64,000 bases of DNA, from contig NZ_JAMLDY010000006.1 of assembly GCF_024211255.1 (NCBI RefSeq), positions 62,001 through 126,000 of the forward strand, read 5' to 3'. The notes beneath the pieces were generated by a model. It saw nothing but the letters and a program-made list of their open reading frames with translations, had not been told where the DNA came from and made no database searches. This stretch comes from Sphingomonas liriopis (GTDB lineage Bacteria; Pseudomonadota; Alphaproteobacteria; Sphingomonadales; Sphingomonadaceae). Made by a program: the position numbers and the translations under genes. Shown piece after piece: positions 36,830 to 45,239 of this stretch (positions are counted from its first letter, which is position 1; every line of letters starts with the position of its first letter).

Positions 36830-37381
36830 TCAATGGCCGGTGACGATCAGCAGCGCGGGGAACAGGTTCTGGAGGATGTGGACCAATGCGACGACTACGA
36901 CCGCCGGCCAGAAGCCGCGCGGGCGCCAGGTGACGTAGAGCGTCGAGAAGATCAGGAAGGGCCACCAGATCACCGCGCCCCATAATGGCGTCGCGAGGCT
37001 GTGCAGCACGCCCCAGATCGCGGCGCTGGCGATGACCGCCTGCCAGCCGGCAACGAAACGCAGCAGCACCGCGAGGATCGCCGCCATCAGCAGCGTTTCG
37101 ACGATGGGACTGAACAGCGCGACGAGCACCAGCTTTACCGGTGCGGAGACGTCGCCGAGGTCGGGCCCGGGCGCCGCGGGCGCGAGATGCGCGAGGACGA
37201 AGCCGAGGAGCGTGCTGCCGGTGATCGTCAGCAGCCAGCCGACGACGATCGCCAGCCATGCTTGGCGGTCGCGGAACAGCAGGTCGGGCAGGATCGCGAG
37301 CGGTCCCCTGCCCGCACGCCAGCCAAGGCTGGCGTCACCGGATGCATGGTCGGGCGATCGCAAGCGGCGGTCACGGTTCAC
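36830..37381 (-). CDS. CPBP family intramembrane protease-like protein
   Basis: A 183-aa membrane protein with about five helices. SPIVETLLMAAILAVLLRF holds the position of the CPBP Glu-Glu motif but has only one Glu (VET). WGVLHSLATPLWG and ALVHILQNLFPA supply the later His and Asn positions. Family members (related to Rce1) are putative intramembrane glutamic proteases. Activity is uncertain because the first Glu is absent. Its 3' end is duplicated at 36077-36105. It overlaps the 3' end of the DUF4760 gene by 11 bp, so the two are probably co-transcribed. Confidence 0.78.
   Translation of the reverse strand: MNRDRRLRSPDHASGDASLGWRAGRGPLAILPDLLFRDRQAWLAIVVGWLLTITGSTLLGFVLAHLAPAAPGPDLGDVSAPVKLVLVALFSPIVETLLMAAILAVLLRFVAGWQAVIASAAIWGVLHSLATPLWGAVIWWPFLIFSTLYVTWRPRGFWPAVVVVALVHILQNLFPALLIVTGH
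36840..36868. repeat. 29-bp direct repeat, copy 2 (CPBP 3' end)
   Basis: Same 29 bp as 36077-36105. Here it is coding sequence of the CPBP gene. Confidence 0.9.
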
Positions 37382-38138
37382 GATAATGACGCCTTAATGC
37401 GGTGAAATGTTCGAGCGTGCGCGGGTTCTTAGCCTGAAGGTCCAGGATATAGAGCGCCGTCGTGTCGTAGACATAGGTGATATTACCCCGCAGCGTCTGG
37501 GCGACGATGCGTTCGTCGAGTTCGCCTTCGGTCACGCCGACCGCGATGAATTCGAAATAGTTGAGCAGATAGCGCAAGCCCTGCAACGCCTTGCGATCGT
37601 TTTCGTCAGGCGACGCGGCAAGGTGATCGACCAGCGCGCTGGTAACATGATGATGCTCGCGGCGGATGGTGTTGAAAGCGGTCAGCGCATCGTTGAACGC
37701 CGGCTGCGCAAAGCGCGCCGCGACGACGTCCATTGTCAATTTCGACCGGGCAGTGCGATGCGTGATCCAGCCCGATACGCCCCAGCCGATCGCGGCGACG
37801 CCGATCGCGCAAAACCCCGCCATCGCGCCGACGATCGGATAGGTCTGGGCGTTCGCCAGATCGATCCAGCGCGCCAGCACGACCGCTGCCGCGAATGCCA
37901 GCGCTCCGAACGTCGTCGCGAAGGCGATGCCGATCCAGATCGGATTCTTGATCCTGATACGGAAATAGCGCTTGGCCGCCGACCGTCGTCGGATGACGAC
38001 GGTCAGCGCATCGTCGGCCATGCGACGATAGGCGCTCTGATCGATCGCATCGACCGTATAGGTCGAAAAGACCGCCTCCGCCCGTCCCTGCAGGATACCG
38101 TGGCAGATCGATCGTTGGACCGCCCATTCGTGATACAT
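37371..38138 (-). CDS. DUF4760-type membrane protein
   Basis: A 255-aa protein of unknown function. A cytoplasmic N-terminus (about 1-65) is followed by two transmembrane helices (about 72-95 and 100-122). A helical C-terminal domain contains FNTIRREHHHVTSAL and LNYFEFIAVGVTEGELDERI, which I recognise as DUF4760-like. AAGGGGCGGGG before the ATG is the ribosome site. It repeats the hairpin arm immediately upstream, which suggests attenuation. It forms a pair with the CPBP gene. Confidence 0.8.
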   Translation of the reverse strand: MYHEWAVQRSICHGILQGRAEAVFSTYTVDAIDQSAYRRMADDALTVVIRRRSAAKRYFRIRIKNPIWIGIAFATTFGALAFAAAVVLARWIDLANAQTYPIVGAMAGFCAIGVAAIGWGVSGWITHRTARSKLTMDVVAARFAQPAFNDALTAFNTIRREHHHVTSALVDHLAASPDENDRKALQGLRYLLNYFEFIAVGVTEGELDERIVAQTLRGNITYVYDTTALYILDLQAKNPRTLEHFTALRRHYREP

Positions 38139-38151
38139 CGCCCCGCCCCTT

Positions 38152-38198
38152 CACGAAAAAGGGGCGGCCATGACGACCGCCCCTATCTGCTTTTCGTG
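38152..38198 (-). terminator. intrinsic terminator/attenuator upstream of DUF4760 gene
   Basis: On the minus strand CACGAAAA pairs with TTTTCGTG and, inside, GGGGCGG pairs with CCGCCCC, followed by a T run. The arm GGGGCGG occurs again at 38149-38143 within the DUF4760 ribosome site, so CCGCCCC can pair with either. Confidence 0.75.
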
Positions 38199-38207
38199 AT
38201 CCAGAGA

Positions 38208-38270
38208 TCAGCCGCCGGGAACGTCTTCCTTGCGGGGCTTCGTCGCGATCCGGTTCGCTATCGACACCAT
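38208..38270 (-). CDS. 20-codon mini-gene (possible leader peptide)
   Basis: ATG at 38270 to TGA at 38208 encodes 20 residues, starting MVSIANRIAT and ending KEDVPGG. AGAGGAG lies 5 nt before the ATG, a stronger ribosome site than that of most genes here. A sigma-70-like promoter sits 25-53 nt upstream and a terminator hairpin begins 10 nt after the stop. The peptide is basic with no signal peptide or hydrophobic helix. I cannot name it. It may be a functional microprotein or a leader peptide that controls the DUF4760 gene. Confidence 0.6.
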   Translation of the reverse strand: MVSIANRIATKPRKEDVPGG

Positions 38271-38294
38271 TGATCTCCTCTAAAACGTCGCAGA

Positions 38295-38323
38295 CTTACA
38301 CCACGACAACCCCTAACGGTCAA
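38295..38323 (-). promoter_or_regulatory. putative sigma-70 promoter of the mini-gene
   Basis: On the minus strand TTGACC (38323-38318), 17-nt spacer, TGTAAG (38300-38295). The -35 matches five of six bases and spacing is optimal; the -10 matches four of six. It lies between the clpX stop and the mini-gene. Confidence 0.55.
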
Positions 38324-38346
38324 TGAATATCCCGGTAACAGCTTCA

Positions 38347-39618
<1,272 letters not shown>

Positions 39619-39656
39619 TCAAACTTCCTTGTCGCGGAGGTCATCCCCGCTGGTGA

Positions 39657-39678
39657 GGCCGGGCATCGTAACCCGGCC
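39657..39678 (-). terminator. hairpin between the 72-aa gene and clpX
   Basis: GGCCGGG and CCCGGCC pair around an 8-nt loop. No T run follows, so termination is uncertain; it may instead affect mRNA processing. Confidence 0.4.
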
Positions 39679-39722
39679 AGTACACAAACCACAACGGCCA
39701 AACGTCCCTAACGAAGAACGGC

Positions 39723-39941
39723 TTAACGCGGTGCGGCTTCCGCCGTTGTCTCGTCCAACGTCACACGCCAGACGGATCCGGTTTCCCGATATACATCCTT
39801 TACCGCCATGACTTTCATCTCAAGAGCGGCACCGTTGACGTTGACTTCGACGAGGTCACCCTTGCTGGGCATGTCACCCCGTCGGCGGGAATGCACCCGC
39901 CTTTCGCCTTCAGCATTTTGGATCAGCAACTCGTAATCCAT
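39723..39941 (-). CDS. small hypothetical protein between clpP and clpX
   Basis: A 72-aa soluble protein (MDYELLIQNAEGERRVHSRR at the start) with predicted beta strands such as KGDLVEVNVNGAALEMKVMA. It has no recognisable domain, signal or membrane segment. AAGGAG lies 8 nt before the ATG at 39941, and the gene starts 11 bp after clpP stops, so it is co-transcribed with clpP. A role linked to Clp proteolysis is only suggested by location. Confidence 0.85.
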   Translation of the reverse strand: MDYELLIQNAEGERRVHSRRRGDMPSKGDLVEVNVNGAALEMKVMAVKDVYRETGSVWRVTLDETTAEAAPR

Positions 39942-39952
39942 GATCCGTCTCC

Positions 39953-40642
39953 TTACGCCGCTTTGGCCATGTCCTCGGTCGGCGCCGGACGCTTGTCGAA
40001 CACCTCGTCGACCAGGCCGAAGTCCTTGGCTTCGTTGGCTTCCAGGAACGTGTCGCGATCCATGCGGCGCTCGATCTCCTCGATCGGCTGGCCGGTGTAC
40101 TGCGCGTAGAGCTGGTTCATCCGTGCGCGGATGCGCAGGATTTCCTTCGCCTGGATCTCGATGTCGGATGCCATGCCCTGCGCGCCGCCCGACGGCTGGT
40201 GGATCATGATCCGCGCGTTGGTGAGCGCGACGCGCATGCCCGGCTCGCCCGATGCCAGCAGGAAGCTGCCCATCGACGCCGCCTGACCGATGCACACCGT
40301 GCCGACGCGCGGACGGATGTACTGCATCGTGTCGTGGATCGCCATGCCCGCCGTGACGACGCCGCCCGGCGAGTTGATGTACATGAAGATGTCCTTCTTC
40401 GGGTTCTCGGACTCGAGGAAGAGCAGCTGCGCGGTGATGAGGCTGGCCATGCCGTCCTCGACGCCGCCGGTGACGAAGATGATCCGCTCGCGCAGCAGGC
40501 GGCTGAAGATGTCGAACGAGCGCTCGCCGCGGTTCGACTGTTCGATGACGATCGGCACTAGACCGGCCTGCGTCTGGGTCAGGCCAAGGCCGGCATGCGC
40601 GATCGGGCTCATGAAGTCGCCGGTCTCGAACGGATTGTGCAT
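39953..40642 (-). CDS. clpP: ATP-dependent Clp protease proteolytic subunit
   Basis: A 229-aa serine peptidase with the catalytic Ser123 (GQAASMGSF) and His148 (IMIHQPSGG), and Asp expected near 197. [20 protein letters not shown] at the N-terminus is standard. It assembles into the 14-mer used by ClpX and ClpA. I start at MHNPFETGD (40642). A heat-shock-like promoter lies just upstream. Confidence 0.97.
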   Translation of the reverse strand: MHNPFETGDFMSPIAHAGLGLTQTQAGLVPIVIEQSNRGERSFDIFSRLLRERIIFVTGGVEDGMASLITAQLLFLESENPKKDIFMYINSPGGVVTAGMAIHDTMQYIRPRVGTVCIGQAASMGSFLLASGEPGMRVALTNARIMIHQPSGGAQGMASDIEIQAKEILRIRARMNQLYAQYTGQPIEEIERRMDRDTFLEANEAKDFGLVDEVFDKRPAPTEDMAKAA

Positions 40643-40674
40643 GAAAATCTCTCTATATGCCCCGAAGAGCGCCA

Positions 40675-40703
40675 ACATCGGCGCTAAGGCGGGGGAGTTC
40701 AAG
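40675..40703 (-). promoter_or_regulatory. putative heat-shock (RpoH) promoter of clpP
   Basis: On the minus strand CTTGAAC (40703-40697), 15 nt, then CCGATGT (40681-40675). It fits the sigma-32 CTTGAA and CCnATnT elements; it overlaps the end of the glycosyltransferase gene. Confidence 0.42.
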
Positions 40704-41631
40704 CCCCGGCGGACGGGGCGGGATGTGCCAGATAGGCAAGCCTGCGCACCTCGCGCCGGCCGCGCACCACCGTGTCGAGGATCAGCCCGGCGAAGACGCA
40801 CAGCGCGGCGATAATCATCAGCCCGGTGATGAGCACCGCGGTCGGGAAGCGCGGCACCAGATGCGTGTGCATATAGGTGATGGCCAGCGGCACGCTGAGT
40901 GCGACGCCGATGGCGGCGAACAGCGCACCGATGAGGCCGAAGAACAGCAGCGGCCGTTCGATCCGGTACAGCGTCAGGATCGTGCTGAGGATGCGCCAGC
41001 CGTCGCCATAGGTGCTGAGCTTCGACGCCGATCCTTCGGGCCGCGCATAATAAGGTGTTTCGACCTCGGCGCAGGGCATCTTGAGTTCGAGCGCGTGGAC
41101 GCTGATCTCGGTCTCGATCTCGAACCCCGAGGACAGCGACGGGAAGCTCTTGACGAAGCGGCGCGAGAAGACGCGATAGCCCGACAGGATATCCGTGAAG
41201 CTGCGCCCGAACAGGCGCGCGAGCATGCCGGTGAGCAGCGCATTGCCGAAACGATGCCCGCGACGGTAGCTTTCCTGCGCCTGGCTGACGCGGGCGCCGA
41301 CGATCATGTCGCATTGTTCGCCGAGCAGGCGGGCGACCAGCGCGGGGGCGGAAGCGGCGTCATAGGTCGCATCGCCATCCGCCATCACATAGACGTCGGC
41401 GTCGATGTCGGCGAACATCCGGCGGACGACGTTGCCCTTGCCCTGGATCCGCTCGCTGCGGACGACGGCGCCGGCTTCGCGCGCGACCGCGATCGTCGCG
41501 TCGGTGGAATTGTTGTCGTAGACGTAGATCGTCGCATCCGGCAGCGCGGCGCGGAAACCGGCGACGGTCTGCGCGATCGCCGCGGCTTCGTTGTAGCAGG
41601 GCAGCAGGACTGCGATCGTCGGTTGCGTCAC
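40699..41631 (-). CDS. GT2 family glycosyltransferase (polyprenyl-phosphate type)
   Basis: A 310-aa protein. The GT-A fold opens [32 protein letters not shown] is the nucleotide-binding strand and [10 protein letters not shown] contains the metal-binding DxD. Two C-terminal helices (about 230-255 and 265-290) anchor it in the membrane. Relatives transfer a sugar to a polyprenyl phosphate, as in dolichol-phosphate mannose synthase. GTG start at 41631. It sits between trigger factor and clpP and is probably unrelated to proteolysis. Confidence 0.88.
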   Translation of the reverse strand: MTQPTIAVLLPCYNEAAAIAQTVAGFRAALPDATIYVYDNNSTDATIAVAREAGAVVRSERIQGKGNVVRRMFADIDADVYVMADGDATYDAASAPALVARLLGEQCDMIVGARVSQAQESYRRGHRFGNALLTGMLARLFGRSFTDILSGYRVFSRRFVKSFPSLSSGFEIETEISVHALELKMPCAEVETPYYARPEGSASKLSTYGDGWRILSTILTLYRIERPLLFFGLIGALFAAIGVALSVPLAITYMHTHLVPRFPTAVLITGLMIIAALCVFAGLILDTVVRGRREVRRLAYLAHPAPSAGA

Positions 41632-41671
41632 GCCTCGTCCCTTATGCGCCGGCTCGATGCCCCAGATACCC

Positions 41672-41776
41672 CCACCCCGGACTCGTTCCGGGGTCCACTC
41701 GTCCGCAAGCGCGACGCTCGTGCCTCATGTCCCGGGGGTGCCGCACGGTGGACCCCGGAACAAGTCCGGGGTGACG
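41672..41776. repeat. intergenic palindromic repeat, family A
   Basis: CACCCCGGACTCGTTCC and GGAACAAGTCCGGGGTGACG arms, slightly degenerate at the left end, between the trigger-factor stop and the glycosyltransferase start. Confidence 0.8.
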
Positions 41777-41816
41777 AAAGGGGGGAGGAGGCCCCAGCCT
41801 CCTCCCCCCGATCGGA

Positions 41817-43478
41817 TCAACCCTCGGTCTTTACCGGTGCCTTCTTCGCGCGCGGCTTCTTGGCGGGCGCGTCGGCGGCTTCGGTGCCCTCCGCCGCCTC
41901 GGCCGCGACCGGCGACGATTCGGTCACCGCGGTTTCGGCCTCGACCGGAGCGGCGGCCTTTTTGGCGCGCGGCTTCTTGGCGGGCGCCTCGGCACCGGCG
42001 TCCTCGGCCGGCGTCTCGGTCGCGGCATTGTCGCCCTCGGCGACCGGCTTCTTGGCGGCTGCCTTCTTCGGCTTGGCCTCGCCCGAAGCCTTCTTGCCCT
42101 TCGGCTTGTGGTTGTCGTGATCGTGGGTGTGCGTGCCGGTCGCGAAGCCGTCCTCGCTCTCGATCGCGGCTTCCAGCTCCTCGCGGGTCGCGTCGCGGTC
42201 GGTCACGTCGGCCTTGTCGAACAGGAAGTCGACGACCTTGTCCTCGTATAGCGGCGCGCGCAGCTGGGCGGCGGCCATCGGCTCCTGCTGGATGTACTGG
42301 ATGAAGCGCTGCTGGTCCTCGCCGCGATACTGCTGCGCGGCCTGCGCGATCAGGCGGTTCATCTCCTGCTGGCTGACTTCGACGCCGTTCGCCTGGCCGA
42401 TCTCCGACAGCAACAGGCCCAGGCGCACGCGGCGCTCGGCGATCTTGCGGTAATCGTCGCGCTCGGCTTCCATCTCGGCGAGCGCCGCGGCGGGGTCTTC
42501 CTCGTGCGTCGCTTCATGCTCCAGCTGCTGCCAGATCTGCGCGAATTCGGCCTCGACCATCGACGGCGGCACTTCGAAATCGTGACCCTCGGCGAGCTGG
42601 TCGAGCAGCTTGCGCTTCATGTGCGTGCGGGTGAGTCCGTTATGCTCCTGCTCGATCTGCCCCTTGATGAGGCCGCGCAGCTGCTCGAGGCTCTCGAGGC
42701 CGAGGTTCTTGGCGAGATCCTCGTCGATCTTGCTCTCGCCGGCGACCTGGATCTTCTTGACGGTGATGTCGAACGTCGCGGCCTGGCCGGCGAGTTCCTT
42801 GGCGCCGTAATCCTCGGGGAAGGTGACGTTGAGCGTCTTTTCCTCGCCCAGCTTCACGCCGACCAGCTGGTCCTCGAAGCCCGGGATCAGGCGACCCGAG
42901 CCGAGCTCGACCGCCATGTCGCTGCCGGTGCCGCCGTCGAACGCGACGCCGTCACTGGTCTTGCCGACGAAGTCGACGGTGACGAGGTCGCCCATCTCCG
43001 CCGTCTTGTCGTCGGCGTCGTCCCACTTCTTCGACTGGTCGGCGAACTTCTGCAGCTGTTCGTCGACCGCCTCGTCGGCGACCGGCACGGTCAGCCGCTC
43101 GAGCTTCAGCGCGTCGATCGCGGGCGCCGGCACGGTCGGGAGCACTTCGAGCTCGACGGTGACCGCGGCGTCCTTGCCGGGCGCGTAATCGTCGTTGAGC
43201 GCGACCGAGGGCTGCATCGCCGGGCGCAGGCCCTGGTCGGCGAGCAGCTGCTGCACGCCCTGCTGGATCGCGCTGTTGAGTGCGTCGGCGGCGAGCGCCT
43301 CGCCATGCATCTTGCGGACGAGGTTCACCGGCACCTTGCCGGGGCGGAAGCCGGGCATCTTCACCTGCGGCGCGACGCGCTTCACTTCGGCATCGACCTT
43401 GGCGTCGATGTCTTTTGCCGTGATGGTCAGCGTGTAGGCGCGCTTCAGGCCCTCGTTCAACGTCTCGACAGTCTGCAT
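41817..43478 (-). CDS. tig: trigger factor with long Ala/Lys/Pro-rich tail
   Basis: A 553-aa ribosome-associated chaperone. The ribosome-binding domain (PGFRPGKVPVNLVRKMHGE, near residues 40-60), PPIase domain (DLVTVDFVGKTSDGVAFDGG, about 160-240) and C-terminal chaperone domain are intact to about residue 435. A further tail of about 115 residues has a His-rich THTHDHDNHKPKG stretch and two AKKPRAKKA blocks. The usual family length is 430-460. The tail may bind nucleic acid or metal, or be an unstructured linker. Confidence 0.95.
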   Translation of the reverse strand: MQTVETLNEGLKRAYTLTITAKDIDAKVDAEVKRVAPQVKMPGFRPGKVPVNLVRKMHGEALAADALNSAIQQGVQQLLADQGLRPAMQPSVALNDDYAPGKDAAVTVELEVLPTVPAPAIDALKLERLTVPVADEAVDEQLQKFADQSKKWDDADDKTAEMGDLVTVDFVGKTSDGVAFDGGTGSDMAVELGSGRLIPGFEDQLVGVKLGEEKTLNVTFPEDYGAKELAGQAATFDITVKKIQVAGESKIDEDLAKNLGLESLEQLRGLIKGQIEQEHNGLTRTHMKRKLLDQLAEGHDFEVPPSMVEAEFAQIWQQLEHEATHEEDPAAALAEMEAERDDYRKIAERRVRLGLLLSEIGQANGVEVSQQEMNRLIAQAAQQYRGEDQQRFIQYIQQEPMAAAQLRAPLYEDKVVDFLFDKADVTDRDATREELEAAIESEDGFATGTHTHDHDNHKPKGKKASGEAKPKKAAAKKPVAEGDNAATETPAEDAGAEAPAKKPRAKKAAAPVEAETAVTESSPVAAEAAEGTEAADAPAKKPRAKKAPVKTEG

Positions 43479-43551
43479 ATCCGGCCTTCAATCTTGAGAA
43501 ATTCGACGAAAATTCTTTAAGGCTGCCGCCCCGCGCTTCGAGCGGCGGGAC

Positions 43552-43636
43552 TGGTGCGGGCGAAGGGACTCGAACCCCCACATCTTGCGATGGCAGGACC
43601 TAAACCTGCTGCGTCTACCAATTCCGCCACGCCCGC
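43552..43636 (-). tRNA. tRNA-Leu (TAG anticodon)
   Basis: A class II tRNA with an 85-nt sequence and long variable arm. Acceptor GCGGGCG pairs with CGCCCGC. The anticodon loop TTTAGGT within GCAGG/CCTGC gives TAG. A73 and encoded CCA are present. Confidence 0.96.
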
Positions 43637-43696
43637 ATGAGACCCGCCGTTGGGCGCGCGTCTATACCAGCGTGGCGCGCGCAGGCAAGCGTCGAG

Positions 43697-43721
43697 GCAA
43701 CCCGCCGGCATCCGGGACGTT
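43697..43721 (+). promoter_or_regulatory. putative EcfG promoter of two small acidic-protein genes
   Basis: GCAAC (43697-43701; consensus GGAAC), 16 nt, then CGTT (43718-43721), 26 nt before the ATG at 43747. One mismatch in the -35. Confidence 0.35.
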
Positions 43722-43746
43722 GGAGGCCATGAAGGAGAGACCGATC

Positions 43747-43908
43747 ATGGCGACCCAGCCCCCAGCCGAAACCCCCGCCCCAGACCCCCAGCCGGTGCAG
43801 CCCGACAGCCCGCCGCCCGAGGTGACGACGCCCGCGCCCGACGTCGACGTCCCCTCGCCCGGCATCCCGGCGAGTGATCCCGGCACCGCGCAACCGGCGG
43901 AGATCTGA
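43747..43908 (+). CDS. proline-rich small hypothetical protein
   Basis: A 53-aa protein, one third proline (AETPAPDPQPVQPDSPPPE), acidic and probably unfolded. AAGGAG lies 10 nt before the ATG at 43747; an upstream ATG at 43729 is in frame but has a poorer site. It has no named family. It is followed after 1 nt by another small acidic gene, so the two form a unit. Confidence 0.65.
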   Translation: MATQPPAETPAPDPQPVQPDSPPPEVTTPAPDVDVPSPGIPASDPGTAQPAEI

Positions 43909-43909
43909 C

Positions 43910-44110
43910 ATGGCCGATCCCGAGACGACGATCGACGCCGAGCGCGAGGACGAGCGCAGCGACATCGAACAGGCGGTCGAGGCGCGCTCCGACGCCGTCG
44001 CCCGCGGCGAGGGTGGGAAGGAGCCGTCGCGCTTCACCGACACGGGCCAGTTCGACGGCAACAGCGGCACCGGCGGCGAGGTGAAGAACCAAGATCTCGA
44101 CCAGCAATGA
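43910..44110 (+). CDS. small acidic hypothetical protein
   Basis: A 66-aa very hydrophilic protein (EREDERSDIEQAVEARSD then KEPSRFTDTGQFDGNSGTGG). It has no membrane segment. It begins 1 nt after the preceding stop, and a terminator follows. Function unknown. Composition resembles small stress-induced proteins, consistent with the EcfG-like promoter. Confidence 0.72.
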   Translation: MADPETTIDAEREDERSDIEQAVEARSDAVARGEGGKEPSRFTDTGQFDGNSGTGGEVKNQDLDQQ

Positions 44111-44133
44111 CGGTTTGATCCGTTGCGTTTTGA

Positions 44134-44165
44134 ATGGGCGGTCCTTTCGGGGGCCGCCTTTTTTG
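44134..44165 (+). terminator. rho-independent terminator of the small acidic-protein operon
   Basis: GGCGGTCC and GGGCCGCC pair (one GU) around a short loop and are followed by TTTTTTG, 24 bp after the stop codon at 44110. Confidence 0.85.
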
Positions 44166-44223
44166 TTCGCGCGGAGGCGCGGAGAACGCAGAGGCGCCTT
44201 TGACGGGCACCGCCGGCCGTTCC

Positions 44224-44364
44224 CGTTCGTGCTGAGCCTGCCGAAGCACAGGTGAAAGGGAGGACGCCGAGGCGCCTTAGACGGGCCCCGCCCTCTCCCC
44301 GTTCGTGCTGAGCCTGTCGAAGCACAGGTGAGTCTCAGGCCCTTCGACAGGCTCAGGGCGAACG
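44224..44364. repeat. intergenic palindromic repeats, family C (one half and one full copy)
   Basis: CGTTCGTGCTGAGCCTGCCG starts a half copy at 44224, and a full copy with CGACAGGCTCAGGGCGAACG at 44345-44364 follows at 44300. A flanking GAGGCGCCTT(T/A)GACGGGC phrase occurs twice (near 44191 and 44270), suggesting local duplication. The remaining 44365-44445 has no supported gene. Confidence 0.75.
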
Positions 44365-44445
44365 GAGGGGGTTGGGTCGAGGCTCGCAAGCATGACCGGT
44401 ATCCCTGCGGCTACCCCCTTCGCCTTCGCCGGGGTGGGAAAGGAC

Positions 44446-45054
44446 CTACTTAACCCGCCGTGCCGTCAGGATCGTCACCCGGTTCACCGGCACCTCGCCC
44501 TTGAACGACCCACGCAGCGTCGCGGTCGGCGACACCGGCGCGTCGAAGACCTTCAGGATCGTGTCCTGCCCCTCGACGACATGGCCGAACGCGGCGTAGC
44601 CCAGATTGTCGCCCGGCTTGCTCGGGTCCGCGTCCAGCGCGGGCTGGTCGCCGACGCTGATCGTGAATTCGCCGCGCGCGGTGCCCGGCGCGAAGCGCGC
44701 GGTCGAGACGGTGAAGTCGGTATGGCGGATGCCGGTCTGCGTCGTCGGCTCATGCTTGATCGGTGGCAGGATCCGCTTGGCCTCGCCATCGGGCCCGAAC
44801 TGCACGAAGCCGAAATGGTCGGCGACCTTTACCGCGCGATAGAAGGTGACGCCGTCGAGCCGCTTGCCGTCGACGTATTTGAGGAAATTGCCCGCGCTGA
44901 TCGGGGCGCGTTTGGTGTCCGCCTCGATCACGAACCGCCCCGCGGTCGTCTCGAACGCAACGCGCGGCAAAGGTGCCGGTGCACCCGCCTGCTGCGCGAT
45001 TACCGGCGCGGCAACGAGGAAGGCGGTCGTCAGACCCAGCATCAATCGCGTCAC
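44446..45054 (-). CDS. secreted cyclophilin-type peptidyl-prolyl isomerase
   Basis: A 202-aa protein. A signal peptide (MLGLTTAFLVAAPVIAQ region) precedes a cyclophilin core with RVAFETTAGRFVIEADTKRA, GVTFYRAVKVADHFGFVQFG, GEFTISVGDQPALD and GDNLGYAAFGHVVEG. Two usual active-site residues (Arg in FHRxI, Phe in FFI) are changed to YRAVK and FTI-like forms, as in several periplasmic cyclophilins. A GTG at 45054 with GGGAG 7 nt upstream is taken as start; an ATG 12 nt downstream is possible. It probably folds exported proteins. Confidence 0.87.
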   Translation of the reverse strand: MTRLMLGLTTAFLVAAPVIAQQAGAPAPLPRVAFETTAGRFVIEADTKRAPISAGNFLKYVDGKRLDGVTFYRAVKVADHFGFVQFGPDGEAKRILPPIKHEPTTQTGIRHTDFTVSTARFAPGTARGEFTISVGDQPALDADPSKPGDNLGYAAFGHVVEGQDTILKVFDAPVSPTATLRGSFKGEVPVNRVTILTARRVK

Positions 45055-45105
45055 CGGCACTCTCCCGTCATCCGAGCTATGGGCAGGTCGTAGCCCCCAA
45101 TACCC

Positions 45106-45201
45106 CGTCACCCCGGACTTGTTCCGGGGTCCACCGTTCCGCGAGACCAACGCTCTCGGCGCATGCGGCACTGTGGATGCCGGAACGAGTCCGGCATGAC
45201 G
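45106..45201. repeat. intergenic palindromic repeat, family A
   Basis: CGTCACCCCGGACTTGTTCC at the left with a decayed right arm (GGAACGAGTCCGGCATGACG). It lies between the gatB stop and the cyclophilin start. Confidence 0.8.
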
Positions 45202-45239
45202 AAGCGAGTGGGGCGAATGTCGCGCCCCAAGCGAGCGGA

